Of a DNA stretch of 64,000 bases, positions 40,529 to 53,153 are shown one piece after another. Source of the DNA: Neodiprion pinetum (lineage: Eukaryota; Arthropoda; Insecta; Hymenoptera; Diprionidae); the NCBI RefSeq assembly GCF_021155775.2, contig NC_060233.1:930001-994000 (forward strand), in the 5' to 3' direction. Every line of letters begins with the position of its first letter. The first letter of the stretch is position 1. The notes below the pieces were generated by a model. That model did not search any database. It worked only from the letters and a program-made list of their open reading frames with translations, and was not told the origin of the DNA. Both the position numbers and the translations under genes were made by a program.

Positions 40529-40675
40529 AAGATTCATTACCGAACTTCAATTTATACAGGATAGTAAAATAGCAATTTGTCTTATTTTTATACTTAAAAT
40601 TATAGATTCAGAAAGTTATAAAAAATTTATATGACATATCTGGAAAGGCTGGTCAAACAGTAAAATTTTGTCCGT

Positions 40676-43600
40676 TTACCCTGGCTGATTGGCAGTGTTT
40701 GCATAAATTGGGTCCTCATTGTCGTAAGTCTCACGGATTGGAACTGGTGGCGGTAATCTGTATCTATTTTTCCGAGCTATCGCAACTGATGATCGTCTCT
40801 TTAAAACCCTCTGAAATATAATAACAAGTGAAAGTAATTTTTTCCCATTCAATGAAATATTTTTGAGTATAATTTATATACCGTTGATGCTTGGTCATGA
40901 CCATCCATCTGAATCGTTAAACGTTGCATCTCCATGTTATTCGTTTTTCCGCCTATTTCTTGCCGCAGAAGTTCAACCTCATTGGCCGCTAATTTAAAAA
41001 GAAATAATGTAAGCTTTCCAAGTGAAACGTCCCTTAGGGACACTGAGCTGTTCGAATCATGATGTACTTACAGAGTACACAATCATCAAAGTCGTCTATG
41101 GAATCAAGCCCAAGGAAAGAGGATAACTCTTCCGTAAACCAAAGATCCATAACAAACATTACAGCCGCAAATAATAAACACATGAGTCCTGTAAAAGTAT
41201 TAAAATGAGTAAGAGTGAGTTGCGCACTTCTTACTCAACTTGATTATGTATTGTCCTTTTTATACGTACCACACACTAATGCCATCCAGAAATTCGATCC
41301 ATAAGATGTAGTTATTTCACCATGTTCAAATGGGATGACTAGCGGGTAAGGGTTGCGTACAGAGCTCCAAACGATGCAAGCTAAAATCTGCAATGCACCG
41401 GTCAAGGCGAGAAAATAGGCTGCGTAACAACCCGATTTGACTAGAAATATGTTGGTAACAATCCAAGTGGCAAAGGCAGTCCTGGAATAAAATTGAATCA
41501 GCATTATTATCAATAAGGTTTCAGGAAAAATTTATATTCTTTAAACCTTACCACATTAGAATATGAGTGTACCACCCAGCCGTTCTGTAAAATCTACCGT
41601 ATCTCAATCCCTCTCCGTCTACAACCAAATACTCCATGATCGAGAGAATTGGAATAGGTAAACCTTTTCGTTGGGCCTCACGGAAGCTTCGTTGAAGCAA
41701 ACCAGCTAGAATGTAAAGTTATTCGTAAATTCAGTAACTTGATGCAAAGTTGGTGGCTTAGTGAATTTTACATCCTGTTACAACATACCCAGGTAACAAT
41801 TTATTGTACTTTAGAAAGCATATTACCGTAAGGGCCAAATCCAAATCTCCCTTGGTCCCAAGTCCATGAAAATCTCTCGTTGTAATTGATTATCTCACCC
41901 TCTAATGGCGTGTTATCGGTATTTGCTAAGAGGAAAAAGATGAAAAAATATTGCACGTAACCAGGGGTGTTATATAAATTATATGATGAGTAGGTATTCT
42001 CGACCTGGTATATACTCTGTTATTAAATCTTGGTGATCGGTCAATTATGTAAACGTATTTTTAGTTAACGTTTCGGCCCGGATATGGCCCCTCCTCAGAA
42101 CGATTTATTTATTTAACTGTCAAGAACAACAAAAATTTTTTATAATAGAAGTACAATCAGACATTAAATATTGTAGATGTAATACTCTTAGGGCTATTAT
42201 ATATTATTGGTCAGTGAGTACATTTTGATTAATTGAAAAAAGATAGGCTTAGAGTGTTATTTACCTTTTTTTTTAAAATATAGTAAGCGGACTGAGATGC
42301 AGTCGAATTCATAATTTACAATTTGTGAAGACAATGTTCTTTGAGTAACGGTAGTCATTGTCACTCTTCTGGTTGTTTTACATGTAGGAGTTACGAGTTG
42401 GAAGTCGTTAATTAAAAAGATTAAAAAACTATGTTTCTTCACAGTCTATATGTCATTGTATTAAAAGGTTTTAAAGAAGGTCTTTTTAGCAGTAAAATTA
42501 GTTTGCACAATGTCAAGAAGTGGAGCTGGGATCTTTATGACTATGTTCTCCATGTCTAACAAAAATTATTTTTGGTTGAACCGATTGGGTCAACTGGTGA
42601 ATAACGACTGATGGGAGAAACAAATATGATCCAGAGTGAAGGTGAACCTAATATAAACAATTATACAGAAAAACAGAAAAATATTATGTGAAAAAATTAT
42701 ATAGAAAAACTGTGCTATGGGGACAATAATTTTATGTGTCTAGTTAAGGTTAAACAATATGTGTTGTGTGGGCGAAGATTAGCGGTTTGTAAATATTACT
42801 TAAATGTTCAACATCTTGTCTAAGATTAACGGAATTGGTGTGTCCTACAATATTGCACATTTCTAGTAATAGTCTTTTATAATAATTAAGTTCTTCACAG
42901 AGGATGTTTGTATTGTCGTAGCTAAAAGTATATTGTTTATTGATCATATGTTTTGTTAGAGCAGTGTGACGTTCTTGAATCTCATGTACATTGCGTTGAT
43001 GTTCTTTGATTCTGGTGTTTAGGTGGCGGCCAGTTTGTCCGATATAAACTTGGTTGCAATCATTGCAAGGTATTTTATACACAACATTGGATCGTTTGCC
43101 CTTGGGGATCCTATCTTTTCCCGTGTCAAAGACTATTTGTAAATCTTTTGAATTTTTTCCAAGAAACTTGACATTATGTTTGGTTACAGGATCCCCAAGG
43201 GCAAACGATCCAATGTTGTGTATAAAATACCTTGCAATGATTGCAACCAAGTTTATATCGGACAAACTGGCCGCCACCTAAACACCAGAATCAAAGAACA
43301 TCAACGCAATGTACATGAGATTCAAGAACGTCACACTGCTCTAACAAAACATATGATCAATAAACAACATACTTTTAGCTACGACAATACAAACATCCTC
43401 TGTGAAGAACTTAATTATTATAAAAGACTATTACTAGAAATGTGCAATATTGTAGGACACACCAATTCCGTTAATCTTAGACAAGATGTTGAACATTTAA
43501 GTAATATTTACTTAATATAAACGTTAACTAAAAATACGTTTACATAATTGACCGATCACCAAGACTCAATAACAGAGTATATAAATTATACTCGAGGAAA

Positions 43601-44316
43601 TTGGACTTTATTAAAAAATAGTGTGTATTAATAGACGTAAAAACAATTTCATAACAAGGAGTTCAATCACTCTTGAAATCTGATGTAAAGCAGATTACAA
43701 GATCATAGGTTTTCAAAAGATTTCAAATGATTGCAATAGATGTCAGGGTGTGTTCAAGTGATTAACCCCTCGCTTCATACCTCGTAGCGTGATATTTATC
43801 GAACGTAGTCCCAATTTTATGCCGATGCTGGCGTTTACTTGGTGTGGACTTCCAGCACGATACGGTACCGCACTCTTTACACTTCCTACTTCCCACTCTT
43901 GGCCGAAATTCCCCACTGATGAATAAAATTATATACTAGCATATCAGGCATTTTGAACTACAATGTGTCTAATTGTAATATATGGTATGGTGACTTACGC
44001 ATCAAGAGACAGCCGATAATAATACTGCATATGATTTTCGCTGCAGCGGCCGAGCACTGAAATAAGAAATAAACCATATATAGATCATCTCAAATTGCCT
44101 TGCTCTGTAAAACGGATTTGTTGTAATTTAAGTAAATCGGCAAAATATACATACTCTTATAATACTGAATCCAAGCACGGCGATCAGAAAAGCAACACCA
44201 ACGATAACAAAAGCCAGAATGAGACCAACTTCCAAAACGTCAACAGTGACTGCAGTTTTCACCTCTGCATACTGTGTTGGGAAATTTCCCAATCTCGCAA
44301 GATCGAAATAACCCAT
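40676..44316 (-). CDS. mol: Dual oxidase maturation factor (DUOXA, moladietz/NIP type)
   Basis: Nine exons, all in phase: 44155-44316, 43999-44056, 43781-43915, 41827-41925, 41552-41705, 41270-41481, 41072-41188, 40882-40988, 40676-40810. The product is 392 residues. It is a multi-pass membrane protein: helices at about 28-50 and 55-73, then an extracellular or luminal loop with N-glycosylation sites at N101 and N114, the family phrase EIINYNERFSW, the RKGLPIPIL segment, and helices at about 197-220, 223-243 and 264-287. The cytoplasmic tail is hydrophilic. DUOXA proteins sit in the ER, are needed for folding and exit of dual oxidase, and so control H2O2 production at epithelial surfaces in gut immunity and cuticle formation. 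No DUOX gene is in the window. Intron 3 carries an inverted retroelement pair. Confidence 0.93.
42750..43195 (-). pseudogene. GIY-YIG endonuclease fragment of a Penelope-like element (left arm)
   Basis: The minus-strand frame reads about 150 residues. It contains a CNDC pair, then QVYIGQTGR and the NTRIKEHQ segment, and continues to a stop at 42750. This is the C-terminal endonuclease domain that Penelope-like elements carry after the reverse transcriptase. It is 5'-truncated, since everything upstream of about VTKHNVKFLG is missing. The open frame runs on to 43277, but that part is merely the antisense of the opposite arm. Confidence 0.8.
43189..43520 (+). pseudogene. GIY-YIG endonuclease fragment of a Penelope-like element (right arm)
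   Basis: Plus-strand copy of the same domain, from IPKGKRSNVVYK to HLSNIYLI and a stop. It differs from the left arm by a single seen substitution (His for Tyr after INKQ). Its 3' part was replaced by the outer inverted repeat, so the C-terminus is shorter than in the left arm. Confidence 0.8.
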
Positions 44317-46003
44317 CGCGAACGACTCGCTTGAACTATCAAAATAATAAGAAAAATGATAAATAACAATTAAAGTGGTGCGAGCATTGTCACTTATGAT
44401 AATGCAATGTCCAATGCATCTAGAAAACGTTATGAATATAATATTGTTTGAATTGCAATCGTACCAATCTGGTATCTAATTGTAGCTTCACTACGTATAG
44501 TAAGTAAGGCGTGACTACTGATGCATCGACTCACTTTGTTACCCAGGATCTACGAAAGTGTATATCCCCGTTATTATCTTGCTTTTATATCCGTGGTTTA
44601 GTATTTATCTACAAAGGATGTGGTGTAAGATAAGTCAATTCCCGTTGTCTGAAACTCGTTTATTTATGTATTCATTGCATAAGTTTATAAGTTTTTTGAT
44701 AAAAGTTATAAACACGTCTTAGGATGTTGAAGGATTACAGTTACCAGGGTGTCTATTAGCCCGAGAAACCGTTGTACTCCGTTACGTTTGATATCCCCAC
44801 TGCGTTTCAATAAATTGTTTATAATTTTATTTGAATGAAATGAATATCTGCGGTTGAAATTTCGATTTTTTTTCATTTCATCCATTTTTTGACGATTATA
44901 CAAATATAGACAAACAGCATATAAAAAACTGAAAATCGGTATCTCTACTCTTAAAGAAAGGTATTACTATACACTCTAAAACAATTCTGAGTGACGAGTA
45001 ACAAAGTCTGGTGACATGGTATGGAAAATCCTTATACAATATTTACTGTTTACACGGTATTATACACGGTGTAACTAAAGTTAAAAACCATTGCAGAATA
45101 AATTACATATCAAAACCTTATGAATTGTAAAAAACATCACATTGTGCGAAGTTTTCAAAATTCAAAATAAATATGAAGAGGTCATAGTTCAACAATCGTA
45201 CGGGCCTTGAAAGTTTCGCTTTTGAAGCAAACATTTTCGAGATCCTTTTCGCATTTTTCAAAAGGGACATACATCCCGAAAATTCAATTTACAAATTTCT
45301 AATTAAGAATCAAGTGTAGAGACGAACCCAGCGCACTTCCAACATATGTTACCTAGAAAGTTGATTTTCTCCCAAACAATTTCACCACCTTGTTTTGGTA
45401 AATCCGTGTGGTCAAAGCAAAGATTTAAGCAATAGGAAAATGAGGGATCTTAGAAAATATGAATTTTTCAAAAAAATTTTACTCAAAAACTGTGACGAAT
45501 AAAAATTTGAAAAAATGAAGAATCTTTTTTCATAGAATGTAAAAAGATAGCCAAGTTGCAGTCAGATCAAAAATTTCAACTTTGAAAGTCTTGCCAAGTT
45601 GGCACGGAAAGCCACGTACGTATACATCTAGTTGTGAAAATCTATTTAGAAATTTTGTTATAAGTACCCTGAAAACTTTGAAATAGCCTGGAAACTCCTA
45701 GAATATTCAGGAAATTTTGAAATGAAGAATTAAAAAGACAGCCTCTTTACTCGTAAGATTGAATACTTGCTGCTGAAGTCCCCTTTGGCTATTGTCTTTA
45801 TTGAAATTATGTCTAAAATACAAATGAAATGACTCATTCCTACATTTCGGTACTCAGGATGAATGATAGTAAATATAAAATAGCAATTTTTTCACTTTCC
45901 TACATGTTTCATGTAGAAAACATATCTCGTGTTTTTTATTACTACAAAAACTATAGTGGTTAATACAAATTTGATTTACATACCAGTTGTGACATGTGTT
46001 GAT
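44317..46003. other. Spacer upstream of the DUOX maturation factor gene
   Basis: AT-rich, with runs of aaaatttcaaaa type. A minus-strand AATAAA at 45797-45802 may end the BTB gene. I see no gene or clear repeat. Confidence 0.5.
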
Positions 46004-47854
46004 TTACTGTTTATTTCTCTTTGCGTTACGATGGACATAAGAGTGTACACGAAGACTGTTGCTGTTTTTGTATGTATTACCACAAAGTTTACACGTCAGA
46101 CTTTCAAGAGGTCCATGAACGTAGCGAACATGTATTTTGAGATTGCCTCGCTGACTAAAGTGACGCATACACCATGGACAAGAGTACATGCAAATAACTT
46201 TTCCTCTCACTGCTCGTATCGTTGGCTCTAATTCGGACACAACGCGCAGTATCGTTTCCAGAGGTACACTGCTACCTGGGGCACCCATTGTTTGTCGCCC
46301 TTGACTAAAGTCGCCTCCAGTGGTTGAAAAATCGGCACTAAAAGCTTCTTCCAGTTGGCTGAACGCTGAAACAAAAACCAGCATGAAATCTTTCTATCTT
46401 TGTTGATCAAGAGAATTAAAACACTCTGCAATCACAGAACGAAATTTTCTTGGTTTGTACTTTATCTTCAAGAACTCGTTTAGCATAGTTTGGTCAAAAC
46501 GTAGGGAGAAGGGTGGATACAAAATTGAATAAAACGATAGAAACGTAACTCACCATTTGCCGCCAAGTTATCTTGTGCACGTAGATTGCTATTCCCGTCA
46601 TCTAAATTCTCTTGGCTATCATATTCTCTCTTGCAGACAATGTTGCAGCCGATATCCGATGTGTAATCAACGAACTCGTCTTTCGTTCTTAACAGGTCAG
46701 CAACTTCGGAGGTATGGTGTAATTGCTCATCTGAAGCATTGTTTTCCATTCGATTAAGATCATCATCTTTTGTACTTAATATATCACATATAATACTGTC
46801 AGGTTCGATGTTTCTTTCTTGATCAGAAAATTTATTGTGCACAGATTTTGTCGATGCAGGAGATATTGTGTCTTGTGACAAACTTGTCATTTCTCTGGCT
46901 TCAGCAACAGGTGAGACACCTTCCCGTGCTGTTATCATAGACTTCTCATGGTCAAGGGAATTTCTTTCAGACTTTCGTACTGTCTCAAGCATACTCTCCA
47001 ATTCCCTAGATTGTTCCCGAAGATTCTCTCCAAGCTCTGATCGTGAGATGTTATTGATGGTGACTGAGTTACCATCTTCCTGTTGAAGATTGAAGTATAG
47101 CTTGAATTAATCGAATAGAGGTGATGAGGTAAAATTGATTGGTTTTGTGAATTCCATGTTTACTAATTCATTATGCTTATCTGCTATCGTATATTGCAAC
47201 ATTGAGGCAATGAAGAGAGATTTAAGATCTCGGCTGATGGACCAGTGTTTTTTTTTATTCCAATGAGCGCTCTTCAGTTAGTCTTCATTAAATTTCTACA
47301 CCCAAATCGTAAAAGTATTAGAAAAAAATAGGGCAAGGCTGATAATTTTATTGTGTCCATTAATTTTTATAGTCATATTATTTAGGAGTCTGAAAAAATG
47401 GTTGGTCAGATTGTCACCTCACTCTTATCCTTAGTGAGACCTTTGATTTGCAGTGTTTCGGCTACTTTTAAAAAGTTTCCAAGGTCTTCTTGTCTGACAT
47501 GAACTTCACCTTGGTATATGAAATGCAGCAAAGCAGACAAATCACGGTAGTTAACGTCTTTGAGTATAACTATCGGATGCTTGCAGGAATTCATCTGCAA
47601 CGAGTAACAATTGAATAAATGTTATTTGCATTCAAGATGAGACAGCAAAATTGTAACAATCAAGATCGAACCTTGAAAAGTTCCTTGAAGTAAGTGCTAC
47701 ATAGCGATAAAATCAGCTTATGGGCTCGTAACATTTGTCCTTCGGCTGCAAGTGTTACATCGACAAGCTGTTCATCACTAAGCAAAGTGTATAAACCTGA
47801 AGACAAATTTGCTGGAAAGCTGTTCCATACTAGCGAAAATTGTTCGCCAGACAT
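46004..47854 (-). CDS. BTB-C2H2 zinc-finger transcription factor, tandem copy 1
   Basis: Exons 47672-47854, 47418-47594, 46554-47079 and 46004-46365 join in phase, giving 415 residues. A BTB/POZ domain of the insect TTK type occupies about 5-115 (QFSLVWNSF, then VDVTLAAEG, RAHKLILSLCSTYF and ILKDVNYRDLSALLHFIYQGEV). An acidic Ser-rich linker follows, then two C2H2 fingers at about 356-379 and 386-408 and a basic tail. Such factors dimerise through BTB and bind DNA through the fingers; targets are unknown. The start ATG sits four bases after an acceptor (CTTTCAG), so a noncoding 5' exon is likely. It is a tandem duplicate of the gene at 49582-51594, with a damaged relic of that gene's small exon in its last intron. 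Confidence 0.9.
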
Positions 47855-49581
47855 TGTGCTGAAAGAAAAATACATGCATGTTCAAAAAAATATCATTAGG
47901 ATTGATGTCTACACCTAATGAAGCTGAGGGTAAGGCTCGCAGATGTAGTTTTCGAGCTTTCCGAATGCAACTGACGAACCTAATATTCCTTGACAAAGTC
48001 AATGGTTGTCACACACCACGCAACTCTGACTCGATTCAACAGTTTAAAGAGAAATTCTTAAGTTGTGCCGTGTTCTCTATTTCCTCGAGGTATTTCCTAT
48101 CAGTGGAACGACTTGTTTTGATACCTAACGTTCGTGATAATTGTAGTTTACCTTAGGACGCTACGTCCGTTGTCTTTAAAGATCTGAACAGATCTGATGG
48201 CTGGATGGATAGCAGATCAGGTTGATTTTATTCAATGCTGATGTGACCGGTGGTTAGAAGGAGACAGGTTCGGGCAGATTCGAGTCACTATCCGTATTTT
48301 TCTACCGAGTTTACGACTACGCATCAGACAGAGACAGAACTAGAAGCCAGCCACGCTCTCTCTGTAATTATTATTATTTTTTATTCTTATATTCATTCTT
48401 CTTTCTTTTTATTGTTTGCCACTACCACTTAACCCTGTGAATGATACAGCATAATGTATGTATGCATACATACATACATAAACTCTATCCATCTATCTAT
48501 ATATCTATCTATCCATCTATCTATCTATCTATCTATCGCCTGTGTATCTCTTTCTAGTCAGCGGTCGCTTTTTCAACTCTCATCACTGTTCATACATTAC
48601 TTGCCGTCTTTGGATACCTTGTTGTACAGCTTTTACATCATTAGAACAATTAGTAATGAATTAGGAGTGAAGTTGAGAACAAACGTCTTTAAAATTCATC
48701 CTAAATCATCAAGCATCTCGTGATACGTTCACACGGGAATTAAGTCTCAAATTGTATCTTGTACAGCTTCTGCTTGACAAGCTCGTGAAAATGCAGATCA
48801 GCAACAAACTCATGTCAAAATATCATGTATGAGACTTTCTACATTAAACGCGAATGCGATGAAATAAATAAAAAATCAAACTCGATATATCCTGATTTTT
48901 TTGAATAAACAAACAGTAATTAATCGTCACTCAAATTCCATTCTGAGATTTCTCAGTTTTTTAAAAACCTGATAAAGGAATAGGGTTCATATTGTTTCAG
49001 AATTTTTGTCGCGAGATTTCACTTTAAAAAACACGTTTCCATCATAGAATTGTTTGTAACAAACAAAATTGTTCGCTATCCCAAAGTTGCATAAAAATAC
49101 AATGCAGGTATGTTGCAAGAGTTTGAAAATGTTTATTTGCATTGGTTTATAGAATGACAGGGGACCGAAGACTTGAACGTTTCAACGAGACCGTGTTTCT
49201 GATTTTTAGCCTTGATTGCCAAATATTAATGTTAAATAAAGAAAAATTGTTTCATAGATTTACCAGTTCCATGGAATGTACAGATAAAATTGTGACAATC
49301 TAACAGAACACGCTATCAGAAAGATATTTTGCTTGACGTTGAATGATTCTCATGAGCTTTGCTTGCTTAGAATTCTTCTTTGGCCCATTTGTGCCCAGAG
49401 AACTTATAATTGAATTGAAAATGAAATTATTCATCCTTATGGTACGGTACTCAGGATAAATGATAGTATGTAAGCATATAATAATAACAATTTTATTCGC
49501 TCTCCTACATGTTTAACGTAACAAATTAGTCTTGCGTTTTCTAGTACTACAAAAACTATCATATTTAATACAAATTTGATT
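47855..49581. other. Spacer between the two tandem BTB-C2H2 genes
   Basis: Presumed 5' UTR and promoter of copy 1 and 3' UTR of copy 2. A tetranucleotide tract (ATCT)n lies at about 48476-48538. Nothing else was recognised. Confidence 0.5.
48476..48538. repeat. (ATCT)n microsatellite
   Basis: A run of atct/atcc tetranucleotides following a cata repeat. Confidence 0.85.
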
Positions 49582-51594
49582 TTACATACCAGCATGTGCT
49601 GGTTTACTATGTTTGTTTCTCTTTGCATTATGATAGAGATAAGAGTGTACGCGAAGACTGTTACTATTTTTGTATTTATTACCACACAGTTTACATGTCA
49701 GACTTTCAAGAGGTCCGTGAATATAGCGAACGTGTAATTTGAGATTCTCTTTACGAGTAAAGTGACGCAGGCACCACGGACATGAATACATGCGAATAAC
49801 TTTTCCTCTCTCGACTCGTATGGTTGGCCCTAGTTCAGAAACAACACGCAGTGTTGTTTCCAAAGGCAAACTGCTGCCTGGGATGCCCTTCACTGTTTTG
49901 CGGCCTCGGCTGTAGTTACCTCCATTGAATGAAAAATCCGTACCAAAAGTTTCTTCCAAGTGGCTGAATGCTGGGATAAAAACTAGCATAAAGTCCAGCC
50001 ATTTTTATTGTTCAAGAAGTTCAAAAGCTATGTTAAACTTACGTAGAGGTTCATCCTGGTTGCTTGGATTATAAGTAAGAAGTTGTGAATTTTCAAAACA
50101 CTCTGTAATTAGAGAAATTGATTTTTTTTTCGTTTTCATATTTCAGCTTTAAGGACGTATGTAGCAAACAGTTTGGTAAAAAACTTTGCCAACACGAAAA
50201 ATTGAATAGAATAGTAACGAGGTTACTTGATTTTTATTGAGCATGTTACGCTACTTACTATTTGCTGTCAAGTTACTTTGTGCATGTAGATTACTGTTCT
50301 GACGATCTAAATTCTCCTGCTTAGCAAATTCCTTATTGCAGACCAGGTCGAAGTCTATGTCAGATGTGTAATCAACCGGTTCATTTTTCGTTTTCGACAA
50401 GCGAGCAATATCTGAGGTATAGTCTAATGGCTCGTCTGTGACATTCTCTTCCATTTGTTGAAAGTCTTCAGATGTTCTATTCAATATGTCACGTACAATA
50501 CTATCAGGCTGGGTGATTCTTCGTTGGTCAGAAGCTTTATCATATACAGATTTCATCGGTGGAGGAGATACCGGGTCTTGTGACGAATTCAATGTTTCAC
50601 TAGTTTCAGGGATGGGTGCAATTTCTTCCTGTAGAGTTGCCACAAATGTTTCATCGTTAAGAGACTTTCTTTCCAAGTTCGATACTGCTTCAAGAATACT
50701 CTCTAGTTCCCTAGATTGTTCTTGATGATTCTCTCCAGGCGTTGGAACGTTGTTGTCGGTAACTGAGTTATCTTTCTATATGTGAACAATGATTTGAGTA
50801 TAGTTTCAACTAATGGAATAGAATTTTTTTTATACTTATTTCACAGAGAATAATGACATGGGTAGTGCAGTAAACAGCCGTTTCTTTTTTTACATTTCAA
50901 ATTTGGAACTATTTTTTACATTCACACATTGAAGAGAACTCTTAAGAGCTAGCCTAACGGACACAGGCGTTTTTTTGCAATAAACGCTCTTCATTTTTTT
51001 TTGCACTAAATTTGGCCACACGAATCATACAGCTATTTGAAACGAACCATTATGAGACTGGTACTTTCTTTCAGTTAATTTTTTTCTCAATATTGTTTAG
51101 GAGTCTAAAAAAATAGTTGGCTAAATTATCACCTCACTCTTGTCTTTAGTGAGACCTTTGATTTGCAAGGTTTCAGCTACTTTTAAAAAGCTGGCAAGAT
51201 CTTCCTGTTTGACACGAACTTCACCTTGATACATGAAATGCAGAAGAGCAGACAAATCACGGTAATTAACATCTTTGAGAATAACTATCGGATGTTTGCA
51301 AGAATTCATCTGCAACAAGGTATTAACAATTCTTAGTCCGCAAAGATTGAGCAATTAAATGTTATTTCCATTAGAAATGAAACAAGCGACTCTCGACTAT
51401 CAGAATCAAACCTTGAAGAGTTCCTTGAAGTAAGTGCTGCATACTGACAAAATCAGCTTATGTGCTTGTAAAATTTGACCTTCCGCCGCGAGTGTTACAT
51501 CGACAAGCTGTTCGTCGTTAAGCAAGGTATATAAACCCGAAGACAAATTTGTTGGGAAGCTGTTCCATACTAGCGAAAACTGTTCGCCAGACAT
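49582..51594 (-). CDS. BTB-C2H2 zinc-finger transcription factor, tandem copy 2
   Basis: Exons 51412-51594, 51133-51309, 50259-50775, 50043-50102 and 49582-49970, all in phase, give 441 residues. It has the same architecture as the copy at 46004-47854: TTK-type BTB domain at about 5-115, acidic linker with the repeated phrase DYTSDI, and two C2H2 fingers near residues 370-425, starting YSCPWC and TCKLCG. BTB residues are nearly identical between the copies, whereas the linker has diverged. The 60-base exon at 50043-50102 starts and ends in phase 1 and can be skipped without a frameshift. The C-terminus is nine residues longer than in copy 1. The gene is divergent from the BTB-FLYWCH gene starting at 53154. 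Confidence 0.9.
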
Positions 51595-53153
51595 TGCGCT
51601 GAAAGAAAGAGACATCCATTTTCAGAAAATTTCATTAGGATAGATGTTGTCAACTAACGGAGCTAAGGACAAAGCTCACAGATATTGGTATCAGACTTCG
51701 TGAATTGAATTGAACATAACTTTCATTGACAAAGTCAAGCATCTCGCATGTCCCCGAGACTTGACTGTATCGAACAGTTGAAAGTGAATTCCGAAGCTGA
51801 ATCATGTTCTTTGTTTACTCAAAGGTTTTTCTTTCGGTAGAAGTGGTTTAACGACTGGTTTTTATACCTGACGTTGATGATGATTGCAGGTATTTAAGTT
51901 GGGTGCGTTGTCCTGGTTGTGGAGATGTTTTATCATTGAACAACTCATGAATTACGAGTTAAATTCCGAAAAAGTATAAACTTTGTAATTCATTCTATAT
52001 TATCAGACGTCTCGTAATACATTCACTTGTAAATATTGACATATACATTTTCCCTGATAATTTAACTATCATTCGTATTTCGTACAGCTTCTCCTGGTCC
52101 AACAGTCTCGCAGTATCGTGCAAATATCAGCGACAAACTCGCGTCCATTTATTTGTGTTTTTAGGCGGTGTACAACAACTCCACGAACTATGCAGCCCGA
52201 GCCCCCGAAGGACGTAAATTAAACATTTAAAAAACAACAAAACACCCATCTTACGGCGCTGCATCGCATTTCCACGCTCATATCCATATGTATGCATGGG
52301 TATAGAGTGCATATGCCGCATGCGTGCTATCTTCGTACCTGCATAGGTATGTATGGGTACTCGGTAGGCGTGTGTCGTGTGTTTTACGTTCAGTGTATTC
52401 ACGTGAACACATGACTCGTTGTATTTACGTACGACGGCCTGCACCGAGATCGTGCCTAGATCCATTACGGTGATTGCGACGATAGACGGATAGAAGAATA
52501 CCGATTAGAGAAGGGAAACTCCCAACTCAAGGGATACAAATTACAATGACACGTTTATTTCGAGAGCTTATCGATCTGGAGGGGAGAAAAAAATCCCGAC
52601 AGGCAGAGGCGTCGTTTTAAGTACTAGCCCGTCTCGTACTACATCGTTACAAAACAAACTAGATCGTCGCCATTTTATTTTCCTATTATCATCTTGTTTC
52701 GCTTGCGGTCGCGGTACAGTCATGATGACGACAACTACTCGACGGTAAATTCTGATGGTGAGGCAGGCAGGCGATTTTTTTTCCCCCCCGACTATGAAAT
52801 AGTTACCGTAAACATTTGGTAGAGACAAATGCCTTGGGCGGAATAATATCGGAGCGAATGTAATCTTCTTATCAACGTGTTTCTATCGCTCCAACAGTCA
52901 GAATACCCTCACAGGTGTGATATTTCACTGATCTACATACGTCGTTGCACGACACAACAGATATTATTATACGTAATGTAATACGTATTACATCCTCGGT
53001 TCGCAATTTCACTCCCTGTGATGCGTTAAATTCGTTTATGGCCCTTGTTTGTTATTACTTAATTCCCTTGACCTGTAAACTTGACAGCTTTCGCTGATTC
53101 TGTAGACACTCCTTTAACAATAAACAACCTGTGAATTTTGTTCAGCTCGAGAT
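51595..53153. other. Divergent intergenic region between two BTB genes
   Basis: A likely shared promoter region for the minus-strand BTB-C2H2 copy 2 and the plus-strand BTB-FLYWCH gene. The minus-strand gene has an acceptor just before its ATG, so a 5' exon lies here. No other feature can be supported. Confidence 0.4.

Larger units (their letters stand above)
41990..43600. mobile_element. Penelope-like retroelement fragments arranged as an inverted pair
   Basis: The outer ends 42013-42078 and 43520-43585 are inverted repeats of about 65 bases with only a few differences. Inside, 42791-43112 and 43189-43510 are inverted copies of about 322 bases with one difference seen. Each arm encodes the same GIY-YIG endonuclease piece. 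About 700 bases (42079-42790) occur on the left side only. No reverse transcriptase domain remains. The insertion lies in intron 3 of the DUOX maturation factor gene. Confidence 0.85.

Noticed and set aside
43196..43277. N-terminal extension of the minus-strand endonuclease frame (MAASLSD onward)
   Set aside because: This part is the antisense of the opposite arm of the inverted pair, so it is not part of a natural protein.
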